Positions 25,808 to 33,510 of a stretch of DNA of 33,510 nt are shown one piece after another. How positions within the stretch are numbered: position 1 is the stretch's first letter; every line of letters starts with the position of its first letter. This stretch comes from JAADDG01 sp964450755 (GTDB lineage: Bacteria; Campylobacterota; Campylobacteria; Campylobacterales; JAADDG01). Both the position numbers and the translations under genes were made by a program. Location: assembly GCA_964450755.1 (NCBI GenBank), contig CAYVDJ010000060.1:1-33510 (forward strand), read 5' to 3'. The notes under the pieces are model-generated. The model saw nothing but the letters and a program-made list of their open reading frames with translations, ran no database searches and was not told the origin of the DNA.

Positions 25808-26472
25808 AGCATTGCTTTAACTTTTAACATATCTTGATATACATCCTTTTTTGCCGAAGGATTTCTCAAAAGAAAACTCGGATGAAAAGTGGGAATCATC
25901 TTTGTATTGCCAAATTCCAAAATCTCTCCTCTTACTTTTGAAATTGGAGTTTTATTATCTCCTGTTAAGTGTCTGTAACTTGTAGAACCCAAAGCTACGA
26001 TAATAGCGGGATTTATAAGTTCTATCTGTTTAAGCAGAAACGGTTTGCACATTTTTACCTCTTCGGGAAGCGGAACTCTGTTGTTTGGGGGTCTGCATTT
26101 TACGATATTTGCTATATAAACTTCTTCTCTTTTTACTTCAAGTACATTTTCGATAATTTTTGTCAAAAGCTGTCCGGCTCTTCCTACAAAGGGTCTGCCG
26201 CTTTCATCTTCCATCGCTCCGGGACCCTCTCCGATAAACATAATTTTGGTATGGATATCCCCTTCTCCAAAAACCACATTTTTCCTTGTTTTTGAAAGCT
26301 GACACAAACGGCAGTTCAAAACCATCTCTTTGAGCTTTTCCCAAGAGTCGGGAAGCGCAAGATACTGTTCGGTATTTTTCATAAAAATATCTATATCCTT
26401 AAAATATTTGTATCCTAAAGCTTTATATATGTATAGTTCTTTGAGGATTTTTACTTTTTCATTTTGATTCAT
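25804..26472 (-). CDS. Uracil-DNA glycosylase, family 4
   Basis: A 222-residue iron-sulfur uracil-DNA glycosylase that removes uracil left by cytosine deamination. Four cysteines for the 4Fe-4S cluster are visible: CRLC near residues 54-57, the Cys of KCRPPNNR and that of MCKPFLL. The active-site motif GEGPGAMEDESGRPFVGRAG lies near 76-95 and the late HPSFLLR supplies the second motif. A 50-residue N-terminal segment precedes the core, as in related Campylobacterota proteins. It shares a transcript with the downstream secreted protein, flavoprotein and EamA genes. Confidence 0.92.
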   Translation of the reverse strand: MNQNEKVKILKELYIYKALGYKYFKDIDIFMKNTEQYLALPDSWEKLKEMVLNCRLCQLSKTRKNVVFGEGDIHTKIMFIGEGPGAMEDESGRPFVGRAGQLLTKIIENVLEVKREEVYIANIVKCRPPNNRVPLPEEVKMCKPFLLKQIELINPAIIVALGSTSYRHLTGDNKTPISKVRGEILEFGNTKMIPTFHPSFLLRNPSAKKDVYQDMLKVKAML

Positions 26473-26508
26473 CGAAGATATAATATCTAAGTGTGTGTTA
26501 AAGAACCA

Positions 26509-27147
26509 TTAAATTTTAAGGGCAGCTCTAAGGTAAATTTTTTCTATAAGTTCATCTGTATTCTCCGCACAGGGAGAATTATAAAGACTCTCTCCAAATC
26601 CCCATTTTACAAAAATAAAATCAATTTTTGCATTTCTTGCTGTCAGTTCATCTTTTTGACTGTCACCGATCAAAAGAGTATCCTCTTTTGTCATACCTGT
26701 AATTTTCAATATTCTGTCCACTATTTCGGGATGGGGTTTGACATTTTCTACATTGTTTCTGCCCATAACGGTTATAAAATGGTGATCTATTTTTAGATGT
26801 TTTAACATTTTTTTTGCAAAAAAATCAGATGCGTTGGTTGCAACACTTAAAATAAAGTCTTTTGACAAACTCTCCAGAAGTTTGGGAATATTCTCATAAA
26901 CTTTTATATTCTTTACACACTCTTTTTGATAATGCTCTATAAAAAGCCTTCTGTGCTCTTCTTGATATGTATCGGTTTGATAAAAAATTTTGGGAAGATT
27001 GCTGTCGGGCAGATTGATATTTTTTGTAACCACACTTTTATCTATCGGTGGAAGTCCTATATGAGATCTCACAAAATTGATACTGTTTGTTATCGATTTG
27101 CTGCTGTCTATAAGAGTTCCGTCCATATCAAATATAATATTTTTCAC
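26509..27147 (-). CDS. HAD family hydrolase, phosphoglycolate phosphatase-like
   Basis: A 212-residue HAD phosphatase. Motif I DMDGTLIDS at 7-15 has the nucleophile Asp7 and general acid Asp9. Motif II lies in SVATNASDF and motif IV is IGDSQKDE. A helical cap domain lies between motif I and II, as in Gph and PgmB-like subfamily I enzymes. The substrate is not visible; phosphoglycolate or a sugar phosphate are the usual ones. It ends 36 bases before the glycosylase start. Confidence 0.88.
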   Translation of the reverse strand: MKNIIFDMDGTLIDSSKSITNSINFVRSHIGLPPIDKSVVTKNINLPDSNLPKIFYQTDTYQEEHRRLFIEHYQKECVKNIKVYENIPKLLESLSKDFILSVATNASDFFAKKMLKHLKIDHHFITVMGRNNVENVKPHPEIVDRILKITGMTKEDTLLIGDSQKDELTARNAKIDFIFVKWGFGESLYNSPCAENTDELIEKIYLRAALKI

Positions 27148-27264
27148 TTTTTAATCTCCTTTTTACCAAAACAGAGTTTCATCACCCTAAAAAAGGTTCT
27201 ATAACAAATGCTTAATAAATAAATTATCAAATCTAAAAATTAATATAAAATAAATAAGGATAAA

Positions 27265-27286
27265 TTAAGTCTTATTTATATATAAT
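27265..27286 (+). promoter_or_regulatory. Predicted promoter of the candidate small RNA
   Basis: TTAAG at 27265-27269 lies 11 bases before a perfect TATAAT at 27281-27286, the same layout as the Yip1 promoter. No protein gene follows on this strand before 29543; transcription would start near 27293 and run toward the convergent DUF255 gene. Confidence 0.55.
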
Positions 27287-27292
27287 TCCATT

Positions 27293-27440
27293 GCCGTTAA
27301 AAAATAACAGCCAAAAACAGCTACTTTGAAAGCAAATAGCATTAAAATCTCCAAACTGAGATTCTTGCTTTGGGATATGTGCCTGTCCGAAAGCAGAACC
27401 AAAGAGAAGATGTTTCACCTCCTTTACATCTTCTCCCTCC
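27293..27440 (+). ncRNA. Candidate small RNA with an anti-Shine-Dalgarno loop
   Basis: This is most of the 276-base gap between the HAD and DUF255 genes. Behind the promoter at 27265-27286, three or four stem-loops can be drawn: 27320-27340 (8 bp with a bulged C), 27346-27363 (6-bp perfect stem AATCTC/GAGATT), 27366-27395 or the alternative 27368-27404, and 27404-27435 (10-bp perfect stem GAGAAGATGT/ACATCTTCTC). The loop of the last reads TTCACCTCCTTT, which matches the 3' end of 16S rRNA and so can pair with ribosome-binding sites. It has none of the signatures of SRP RNA, tmRNA or RNase P RNA that I know. No long U-run follows the last stem, so the 3' end is uncertain. It overlaps the end of the DUF255 gene by about 17 bases. 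Confidence 0.45.
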
Positions 27441-29418
27441 TTCTTGAAATCATTCTGTCAATTTTACTCAAATTTTTATCAAATGCAAAACAACTCTCTT
27501 CATTACAAGCCAAAAACATTTCAGTATCTTCAACATTGGTCAGTTTAAACGGATACTTTATCCTCTCTATCTCTATTTTTCTGGCAAATAAATTTTTGAT
27601 ATTTGATTTTATGATAACATCACCCTCTCTTATCCTGATAAGAGCTCTGGTAGCTTCGGGTGAAATATCTATCTTTGCCACTATCTTTTCTCTCTCGTTT
27701 TCTATAAATCTTTTGGTTTTTGAGAGAAGTTTTCTGTCGTATGTAAGATTTGAGAGAGATATCAGAACATGAAAAAATCTTGAAAGTGCAGCTGTATAGT
27801 ATCTGTCTTGATAAACGGAAGGAGACTTTATATCCGTATCATCAAGATACCACCTTTTATTTTTGGGATCATAAAATTTTTTTATCGCTTTGTTTGCAAG
27901 AAGTTTGGCAAATTTTAGATATTTTTTATCATAAGTTGTTTCATATGCCTCCGTCAAAGCATCACTTAAAAATACAAAATCCTCAAAAAAAGCCTTTTGT
28001 TTTACAGGATGAGTCTCCAAAAACTGATGATACAAAACACCTTTTTTATACATCTTTTCTATCAGCTTTTCCAAAGAGACAAGAGCCTCTTTTTCATACT
28101 TTTTATCTAAAGCGGAAGCTTTTAAAAGTGCTTTTATCATCATGGCATTCCATGCCGTTATCACCTTTTTATCTATAAAAGGAAATTTTCTGGACTTTCT
28201 TAAATCTTTAAGAATCTTCCTCACCTCTTTAACTCTTTTTGGTTCTTTTTCAAATCCCGTATTTGTCTGGGGATTGCTTAAACGGTGTTCAAAATTTCCC
28301 ACCGGAGTAATATCAAAATATTCCGTAATCTCTTTTATCTCTTTTTCATCAAATCCGTTTTTTTTCAATGCTTTAAAAACTTCCATAAAAGTATAAACAA
28401 AATATCCCCCTTCCCTGCCCTCACTGTCCGCATCCGAAGCAGAGAAAAAAAGAGCATTTTTTTGAAATCTTTTTATCATTTCATCTGCCGTTTCCGTAAC
28501 CACTCTTTTATAAAGAGGATTTTTTGTAAAAATATAGGCTTTGACATACAACAAAATCAACTCCGCCTGGGTATATAGCATCTTTTCAAAATGGGGAACA
28601 ATCCAATCAGGATGAGTACTGTATCTGAAAAATCCTCCCTCTATCTGATCATAAATCCCTCCTCTTGCCATTGCGTCCAAAGGCTCAAAAAACATCTTCT
28701 GCGCCCTTTTGTCTCCTGTTAGAAGATAGATGTCAAAAAGAAGATTCAGATTTGAAGCAAGTGGAAATCTCGGTCTTAGGTCAAATCCTTTATAGATATT
28801 GTCATATCTTTTTTGCATTTTTTCTATATAAGTCTCTTCAAGAGAATTTTTCAAAATCTTTTTTTCGCTCTTCTTTAAAACAAGCTTTTTATTTGCTTCT
28901 ATTATCCTTTTTGCTCTTTTGAAATTTTTATGATAAAGTTTTGCAAGACGGGGCAGAAGTTTTTGCATCCCCTCCACACCGTAATCCTCTTTTGGAGGAA
29001 TATAGGTAGTGATATACAAAACATCTCCTTTGGGAGTCAGGATCACACTAAGAGGCCAACCGTTTCTTTTTTTTGTTATTTTGGATAAAAAAGTCTGATA
29101 TTTACTGTCAATATGGGGCATCTGCTCTTTATCTACTTTGATGCTGACATAATCTTCGTTTAAAAGTTCTGCAATTTTTTCATCTTCAAAAGACTCTTTT
29201 TCCATAACATGACACCAGTGGCAGGTGCTGTATCCTATAGATAAAAAGATGAGTTTATCCTCTTCTTTTGCCTTTTTAAAAGCCTCATCACACCACGGAT
29301 ACCAATTTACAGGATTATGCGCATGTTGCAAAAGATACTCTGAAGTTGAATCTGCAAGATGATTACTATATGAGTATAAAAAAGTCAATACCGATAAAAG
29401 AACAAAAATCTTTTTCAA
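27424..29418 (-). CDS. Secreted thioredoxin-fold DUF255 protein (YyaL/SPATA20 family)
   Basis: About 664 residues from the chosen start. The N-terminal third is a thioredoxin-like DUF255 domain: LLQHAHNPVNWYPW near 30-43 and STCHWCHVMEKESFED near 64-79, with CHWC as the redox pair. The remainder is an alpha/alpha barrel of the glycosidase/SPATA20 type (GGIYDQIEGGFFRYSTHPDW, then WNAMMIKALLKAS). A TTG at 29418, 7 bases after GGGGAG, gives a good Sec signal peptide (MKKIFVLLSVLTFLYSYS). An ATG at 29451 would put 11 residues before it. Most family members lack a signal peptide, so this looks like a periplasmic version; the enzymatic role is not known. It converges on the candidate small RNA at 27293-27440. 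Confidence 0.85.
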   Translation of the reverse strand: MKKIFVLLSVLTFLYSYSNHLADSTSEYLLQHAHNPVNWYPWCDEAFKKAKEEDKLIFLSIGYSTCHWCHVMEKESFEDEKIAELLNEDYVSIKVDKEQMPHIDSKYQTFLSKITKKRNGWPLSVILTPKGDVLYITTYIPPKEDYGVEGMQKLLPRLAKLYHKNFKRAKRIIEANKKLVLKKSEKKILKNSLEETYIEKMQKRYDNIYKGFDLRPRFPLASNLNLLFDIYLLTGDKRAQKMFFEPLDAMARGGIYDQIEGGFFRYSTHPDWIVPHFEKMLYTQAELILLYVKAYIFTKNPLYKRVVTETADEMIKRFQKNALFFSASDADSEGREGGYFVYTFMEVFKALKKNGFDEKEIKEITEYFDITPVGNFEHRLSNPQTNTGFEKEPKRVKEVRKILKDLRKSRKFPFIDKKVITAWNAMMIKALLKASALDKKYEKEALVSLEKLIEKMYKKGVLYHQFLETHPVKQKAFFEDFVFLSDALTEAYETTYDKKYLKFAKLLANKAIKKFYDPKNKRWYLDDTDIKSPSVYQDRYYTAALSRFFHVLISLSNLTYDRKLLSKTKRFIENEREKIVAKIDISPEATRALIRIREGDVIIKSNIKNLFARKIEIERIKYPFKLTNVEDTEMFLACNEESCFAFDKNLSKIDRMISRRREKM

Positions 29419-29542
29419 AATCCCTCTCCCCAAATAAAAAGAGAATATCATTTTTGACAGGGAAAGTAAAGAGAGTATTTATCTAAACTATTTTTTACTT
29501 TTAACGATATAGAAGTTATAGAACTTAAAAAAAGGTAAAAAA

Positions 29543-31762
29543 GTGAAAACCTATATCGTTGATTATAAAAGTACAGATGATTTTAAAAGCATTCCAATCT
29601 CCAAAATAAACAGCGCCAGATCAATAATGATACAGATTTTCAGCGGAATAATCGATAAAACTTTTTTAAGCAAAGTAGTAAAAGAACTAAAAGATATTTT
29701 CCCAAAAAGCAAAATCATAGGATCTACCACCGACGGAGAAATTATAAATGAAAAAGTAACAACACATCACTGTATCATTTCAATATCATCTTTTGAAAAA
29801 ACTGATTTAAAATCCGCCTATGTAGAGGATATAAACACCAAAAACAGTTTTGAGAAAGGAAAAGAACTCAGCTCTTATCTTAAAACTCCCGATGCAAAAG
29901 CGATGATCTGTTTCGCAGACGGTCTTTATACCAACGGAGAAGATTTTATAAAAGGCACCCGTTTTGAGAATGAAGATGTCGTTATAGCCGGAGGATTAGC
30001 CGGTGATAACGCCAAATTTGAAAAAACTTTTGTTATTTGCGATGATAAAATCCTGACAAAAGGTGCTGTTGCAATCATACTTGTCAACAAAGATTTGATT
30101 GTCAAAAATGACTATCGTTTCGGATGGATTCCTCTTGGCAAAAAGCTAAAAATAACTCATGCTGTAAAAAACAGAGTTTACAGTATAGAAAATATGAAAG
30201 CTGTTGATGCATACAGACACTATCTTGGTGAAGATACCGCAAAAAGACTTCCCAAAACGGGTATAGAATTTCCTCTTATCTGTCTAAAAAACGGCATGGA
30301 GATAGCAAGGGCGGTGGTTGCCAAAAATGATGACGGCTCTCTTGACTTTGCCGGTAATATCAATACGGGAGAATATTATCAGTTTGGTTTGGGAAATATC
30401 GATCTTATATTAAATGATCTCTCAAAACTGGAAAAAAAATATGAAACAAACCCCATTGAATCCATATTTATCTACTCCTGTATGGCAAGAAGAAGATTTT
30501 TACTCAACGGAACACCGTTGGAGATAGCACCTTTTACAAAACTTGCAAAAACCGCCGGTTTTTTTACCTATGGAGAATTTTTTCATCTCTCGGCAAATAA
30601 AAACGAGCTTTTAAATGAAACGATGACTTTTTTAACACTTTCCGAATCTGCCAAAGTCAAAAAAAACGAAAATCATAAAATCTCAAATGACAATTATAAT
30701 GAAAACACCGAACAACTGACAACTCTAAAAGCGCTCTCTCATCTTGTGGCAGTTACAAATAATGAATTAGAACATGTCAATGACATCATAGATTTTGAAA
30801 AAAATATTTTTGTCCAGGGACCCGTAATCATCTTTAAATGTAAATCCAACGAAAAATTTGATGTAGATTATATCTCTGCCAATGTTATAAATCAGTTTGG
30901 TTACTCTTCACACGATTTTATCAACAAGGAGATCTCTTTTGTAGATATAATCCTGGAAAAAGATATAAACAGAATAAGAAGAAGATTTAGAGATTTTATG
31001 CAAAATGATGTTTTTACATACGAAGAGGAATTCAGTGTAAAAACAAAATGTTCAAAAATCAAAAGTATGAGTGCCTATTTTATGATTGACAAAGATCCAA
31101 AAGGAAATATAACCGGTTTTAACGGATATATGGTTGATATAACAAAAAGAAAAGAGATAGAGAGCAAGTTTTATTATCTGGCCTATCACGATCCTCTAAC
31201 CAACCTGTTAAACCGCGGATATTTCAAAGAAAAACTCTCTCCCGTTATAAAAGCAACCTTAAAAGGAAATTTTTCACTGGCATTGATCTTTTTTGATCTA
31301 AATCGCTTCAAAGAGATAAACGATACTTTGGGTCATGATGTAGGAGACAAGCTTTTGCAGATGGTTGCATCTTCCATAAAGGAGGTTATAAGAGGAGAAG
31401 ATCTCTTTTTCAGATTCGGAGGAGATGAATTTGTAATTTTACTCTCATACATAAAAAAAGAGAATATTGTTAAAAACATAAAAAATTTTGCAAAAAGAGT
31501 TCAGGCAATTTTTGAAAAACCTTTTATCATAAACGGACACAAAATTTACAGTTCTACAAGTATGGGAGCTTCGATATTTCCGCAAGACAGCGACAAGATA
31601 GATGATATTTTGAGATTTGCCGACAAAGCGATGTATATATCAAAAAAAGAGAATCTCGGAGAAATAAAATTTCATCATGAACTTCAAAAAGAGAGAAATG
31701 ATTATACATTCGGGCAAAAAAAAGAGTTTCAGGGAGAATATTTAATAAAAGATACGGTATAA
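29543..31762 (+). CDS. FIST sensor - PAS - GGDEF diguanylate cyclase
   Basis: A 739-residue cytoplasmic signalling protein without membrane helices. Residues about 25-365 form FIST N and C domains (IIGSTTDGEI near 58-67, GGLAGDN near 150-156, FIYSCMARRRFL near 309-320), thought to bind small ligands such as amino acids. A PAS domain spans about 420-535, ending in the linker DITKRKEIE. The GGDEF domain follows: HDPLTNLLNRGYF near 549-561, FFDLNRFKEINDTLGHDVGD near 583-602, and the active site RFGGDEF with GGDEF at 626-630. RGED at 617-620 is a proper RxxD inhibitory site, so the enzyme should make cyclic di-GMP and be feedback controlled. No EAL domain is present. The start is a GTG with AAAGG seven bases before it. 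It diverges from the DUF255 gene. Confidence 0.92.
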   Translation: MKTYIVDYKSTDDFKSIPISKINSARSIMIQIFSGIIDKTFLSKVVKELKDIFPKSKIIGSTTDGEIINEKVTTHHCIISISSFEKTDLKSAYVEDINTKNSFEKGKELSSYLKTPDAKAMICFADGLYTNGEDFIKGTRFENEDVVIAGGLAGDNAKFEKTFVICDDKILTKGAVAIILVNKDLIVKNDYRFGWIPLGKKLKITHAVKNRVYSIENMKAVDAYRHYLGEDTAKRLPKTGIEFPLICLKNGMEIARAVVAKNDDGSLDFAGNINTGEYYQFGLGNIDLILNDLSKLEKKYETNPIESIFIYSCMARRRFLLNGTPLEIAPFTKLAKTAGFFTYGEFFHLSANKNELLNETMTFLTLSESAKVKKNENHKISNDNYNENTEQLTTLKALSHLVAVTNNELEHVNDIIDFEKNIFVQGPVIIFKCKSNEKFDVDYISANVINQFGYSSHDFINKEISFVDIILEKDINRIRRRFRDFMQNDVFTYEEEFSVKTKCSKIKSMSAYFMIDKDPKGNITGFNGYMVDITKRKEIESKFYYLAYHDPLTNLLNRGYFKEKLSPVIKATLKGNFSLALIFFDLNRFKEINDTLGHDVGDKLLQMVASSIKEVIRGEDLFFRFGGDEFVILLSYIKKENIVKNIKNFAKRVQAIFEKPFIINGHKIYSSTSMGASIFPQDSDKIDDILRFADKAMYISKKENLGEIKFHHELQKERNDYTFGQKKEFQGEYLIKDTV

Positions 31763-31782
31763 TAAAAGCTTTTTAAACTAAA

Positions 31783-31818
31783 GGCACCTCCAAAAACTTC
31801 TAAGTTTTTAGAGGTACC
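31783..31818. repeat. 36-base imperfect inverted repeat between the cyclase gene and ilvE
   Basis: Two 17-base arms (31783-31799 and 31802-31818) around a 2-base centre. The arms match at 15 positions; the two mismatches would be C-A on the plus strand but G-U wobbles on the minus strand, so a minus-strand RNA would fold better. On the plus strand no T-run follows, which argues against a simple terminator for the cyclase gene. It lies about 20 bases after the cyclase stop and about 27 before the ilvE start. Confidence 0.6.
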
Positions 31819-31844
31819 CTAAAATAAATCAGGACAGAAAAAAG

Positions 31845-32759
31845 ATGAAAGAAGCAAAATATATCTGGATGGATGGAAACCTTGTAGAGTGGAATAAAGC
31901 CAATGTTCATATTTTAACACATACTCTGCATTACGGCAACGGTGTTTTTGAAGGAACAAGAGCTTATATGACAAAAAAAGGTCTTGCCGTTTTTAAACTG
32001 CAAGAACATACAAAAAGACTTATCAATTCGGCAAAAATAACGATGATAAAACCAAATTTTACTCAAGAGGAGCTTCAAAAAGCCCAGATAGAGATATTGA
32101 GAGTCAATAATTTTGAATCAAATGTATATCTAAGACCTATTATATATCTCGGTTACGGCGTGATGGGACTCTATCATGTAAATGCTCCCGTTCATACTGC
32201 CATTGCCGCATGGGAATGGGGAAGTTATCTTGGTGATGATGGACTTCAAAACGGTATCAGAGTTAAAATATCATCATTTACAAGAAATTCTGTCAAATCC
32301 ACAATGGGAAAAGCAAAAGCGGTTGCAAACTACCTTAACTCCCAAATGGCAAAGTTTGAAGCGCTTGAGTGCGGATATGAAGAGGCACTTCTTCTTGATG
32401 ATGAGGGATTTGTTGCAGAAGGAAGCGGAGAGTGCTTTTTTATCGTAAGAGACGGAGTTTTGATCTCCCCTCCAAATGACAACTCTCTTGAAAGTATCAC
32501 TCAAAATACAGTACTTGATATAGCTGAAAGTCTGAATATTCCGATAGAGAGAAGAAGAATTACAAGAGATGAGGTTTATATTGCAGATGAAGCTTTTTTC
32601 ACCGGAACGGCAGCGGAGGTAACTCCTATCAAAGAGGTGGATGCGAGAGTTATAGGCAACGGAAAAAGAGGAGAGATAACAAAAGAACTCCAAGACAAAT
32701 ATTTCGATATCGTTCATGGCAGAGATGAGAAATATGAACACTATTTGACATACATATAA
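31845..32759 (+). CDS. ilvE: Branched-chain amino acid aminotransferase
   Basis: IlvE transfers the amino group between glutamate and branched-chain 2-oxo acids in the last step of Val, Leu and Ile synthesis. The 304-residue length is normal for a class IV PLP aminotransferase. Visible blocks are HYGNGVFEGTRAY near 29-41, RPIIYLGYG near 97-105, MGKAKAVANY near 154-163 with Lys158 as the PLP-binding lysine, and EGSGECFF near 192-199. The conserved C-terminal FTGTAAEVTPI is present. AGGACAGAAAAAAG precedes the ATG. It is followed by the SPFH protein after 19 bases, an order I recall from Campylobacter. Confidence 0.95.
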   Translation: MKEAKYIWMDGNLVEWNKANVHILTHTLHYGNGVFEGTRAYMTKKGLAVFKLQEHTKRLINSAKITMIKPNFTQEELQKAQIEILRVNNFESNVYLRPIIYLGYGVMGLYHVNAPVHTAIAAWEWGSYLGDDGLQNGIRVKISSFTRNSVKSTMGKAKAVANYLNSQMAKFEALECGYEEALLLDDEGFVAEGSGECFFIVRDGVLISPPNDNSLESITQNTVLDIAESLNIPIERRRITRDEVYIADEAFFTGTAAEVTPIKEVDARVIGNGKRGEITKELQDKYFDIVHGRDEKYEHYLTYI

Positions 32760-32778
32760 TAAATAATAAAGGAAAAAT

Positions 32779-33510
32779 ATGCCGGCAGATTTAAGCGATT
32801 ATTTCAAAAAAGACAAAAAAAGGGACAATGACAATTTCACAGATGATGACGGAGGAGATTTTTTTAAAAATCTGGGCAAAAGAGCAGGACTTATATATAT
32901 TTTTATTTTTATAGTCATACTTTTGGTAATAGCAAAACCGTTTGTAGTGATCAATTCCGGTGAAGTGGGTATAAAAGTAACAGCGGGTAAATATGAGCCT
33001 ATCCCTTTGACACCGGGTTTTCATATCTATCTGCCTTTTATTCAACAGGTCATAGTAGTAGATACGAAAGTAAGGGTTATCAACTATACTGCCAGTGAAG
33101 ATGCTGGAATCAGTGTCAGAAACAGCGGAATAAAATATAAATCGGCTATTTCCGTTTTGGATGCCAGAGGGCTGCCCGTATCTATCGATCTAACGGTACA
33201 ATACCGGTTAAAACCACAAGGTGCTTCCAGAACAATAGCAAGTTGGGGACTTGCATGGGAGGACAAGATAATAAATCCGGTCGTAAGGGATATCGTAAGA
33301 AATGTTGTGGGTAAATTTACAGCAGAACAACTTCCGGTAAAAAGAAATGAGATAGCAAAACTGATAGAAGTACAGATAAAAGGCAAACTTGACTCTTTTG
33401 AAGAACAGCCTGTCGAACTTATCTCCGTACAGCTTAGAAATATCATCCTTCCGCAAAAGATAAAAGATCAGATAGAGAGAGTTCAGATAGCAAAACAGGA
33501 AGCCGAAAGA
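32779..33510 (+). CDS. SPFH/prohibitin-family membrane protein (partial)
   Basis: The frame is open to the right edge, so only the first 244 residues are seen. After an acidic N-terminus (residues 1-34) a single membrane helix (about 37-56) is followed by an SPFH domain: VVINSGEVGIKVTAGKYEP near 56-74, GFHIYLPFIQQVIVVDTK near 80-97, and LPVSIDLTVQYRLKP near 135-149. The visible part ends in IKDQIERVQIAKQEAER, the start of the coiled coil that lets such proteins oligomerise into membrane microdomain scaffolds. The ATG follows AAAGGAAAAAT and sits 19 bases after ilvE, so the genes are likely cotranscribed. The position matches Cj0268c of C. jejuni. Confidence 0.88.
   Translation, partial: MPADLSDYFKKDKKRDNDNFTDDDGGDFFKNLGKRAGLIYIFIFIVILLVIAKPFVVINSGEVGIKVTAGKYEPIPLTPGFHIYLPFIQQVIVVDTKVRVINYTASEDAGISVRNSGIKYKSAISVLDARGLPVSIDLTVQYRLKPQGASRTIASWGLAWEDKIINPVVRDIVRNVVGKFTAEQLPVKRNEIAKLIEVQIKGKLDSFEEQPVELISVQLRNIILPQKIKDQIERVQIAKQEAER

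Noticed and set aside
27279..27418. Minus-strand short frames starting right after the DUF255 stop, next to AAAGGAGGTG
   Set aside because: The GTG lies inside the ribosome-site-like sequence and the next TTG is 15 bases away, so neither start is correctly spaced. The region is better explained as the reverse of the structured small RNA.
27404..27435. Rho-independent terminator for the DUF255 gene
   Set aside because: The 10-bp stem is good, but the sequence after it on the minus strand (TTTGGTTCTGC) is not a T-run and the stem overlaps the last codons. It may still slow transcription.
1..33510. CRISPR arrays, tRNA or rRNA genes, insertion sequences
   Set aside because: No regularly spaced repeats, cloverleaf-forming segments, rRNA-like stretches beyond the 12-base loop, or transposase frames were seen.

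Overview
The window looks like a chromosome segment of a Campylobacterota (Epsilonproteobacteria) bacterium, probably a free-living marine one. The reasons are a very AT-rich sequence, TTAAG-N10/11-TATAAT promoters, an EPS-associated MarR regulator, and the order ilvE followed by an SPFH protein, which I recall from Campylobacter jejuni (Cj0269c-Cj0268c). No rRNA, tRNA, CRISPR array or transposase was seen. No non-coding gap exceeds 300 bases; the longest (27148-27423) holds a candidate small RNA.

Region 1 (1-14725, all minus strand) is a Wzx/Wzy-type surface polysaccharide locus. In transcription order from a promoter near 14795 it encodes a GT4 glycosyltransferase, a NodB-like deacetylase, a second GT4, a MurJ/Wzx-like flippase, a third GT4, a Wzy-like polymerase/ligase, and a Wzc-type co-polymerase/tyrosine autokinase. 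Most of these genes overlap or nearly touch; murA follows. A second promoter (near 4305) drives cysD, cysN and an APS kinase fused to a DUF2061 membrane domain, a set that makes ATP-activated sulfate (APS, then PAPS). A third promoter (near 1076) drives an EPS-type MarR regulator and an ABC exporter cut by the window edge. The second and third promoters carry an identical 13-bp palindrome at the same distance from the -10 box. The simplest reading is that the MarR protein controls itself and sulfate activation, perhaps for sulfating the polysaccharide. No sulfotransferase, initiating phosphoglycosyltransferase or Wza-type outer-membrane exporter is in view.

Region 2 (14911-18074, plus strand) is a two-gene unit: a secreted, probably beta-propeller protein and a glutamine-hydrolysing asparagine synthase of the kind found in polysaccharide loci. 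A REP-like hairpin sits in the 5' end of the first gene.

Region 3 (18210-33510) is mostly housekeeping. It has uvrA, an HDOD protein and a Yip1-family membrane protein (plus). On the minus strand are an EamA transporter, an HI0933-family flavoprotein, a secreted protein of unknown function, a family 4 uracil-DNA glycosylase, a HAD phosphatase and a secreted DUF255 thioredoxin-fold protein. On the plus strand follow a FIST-PAS-GGDEF diguanylate cyclase, ilvE and a truncated SPFH protein. The most unusual item is the candidate small RNA at about 27293-27440. It has a recognisable promoter and four possible stem-loops, the last of which displays the anti-Shine-Dalgarno sequence of 16S rRNA in its loop.
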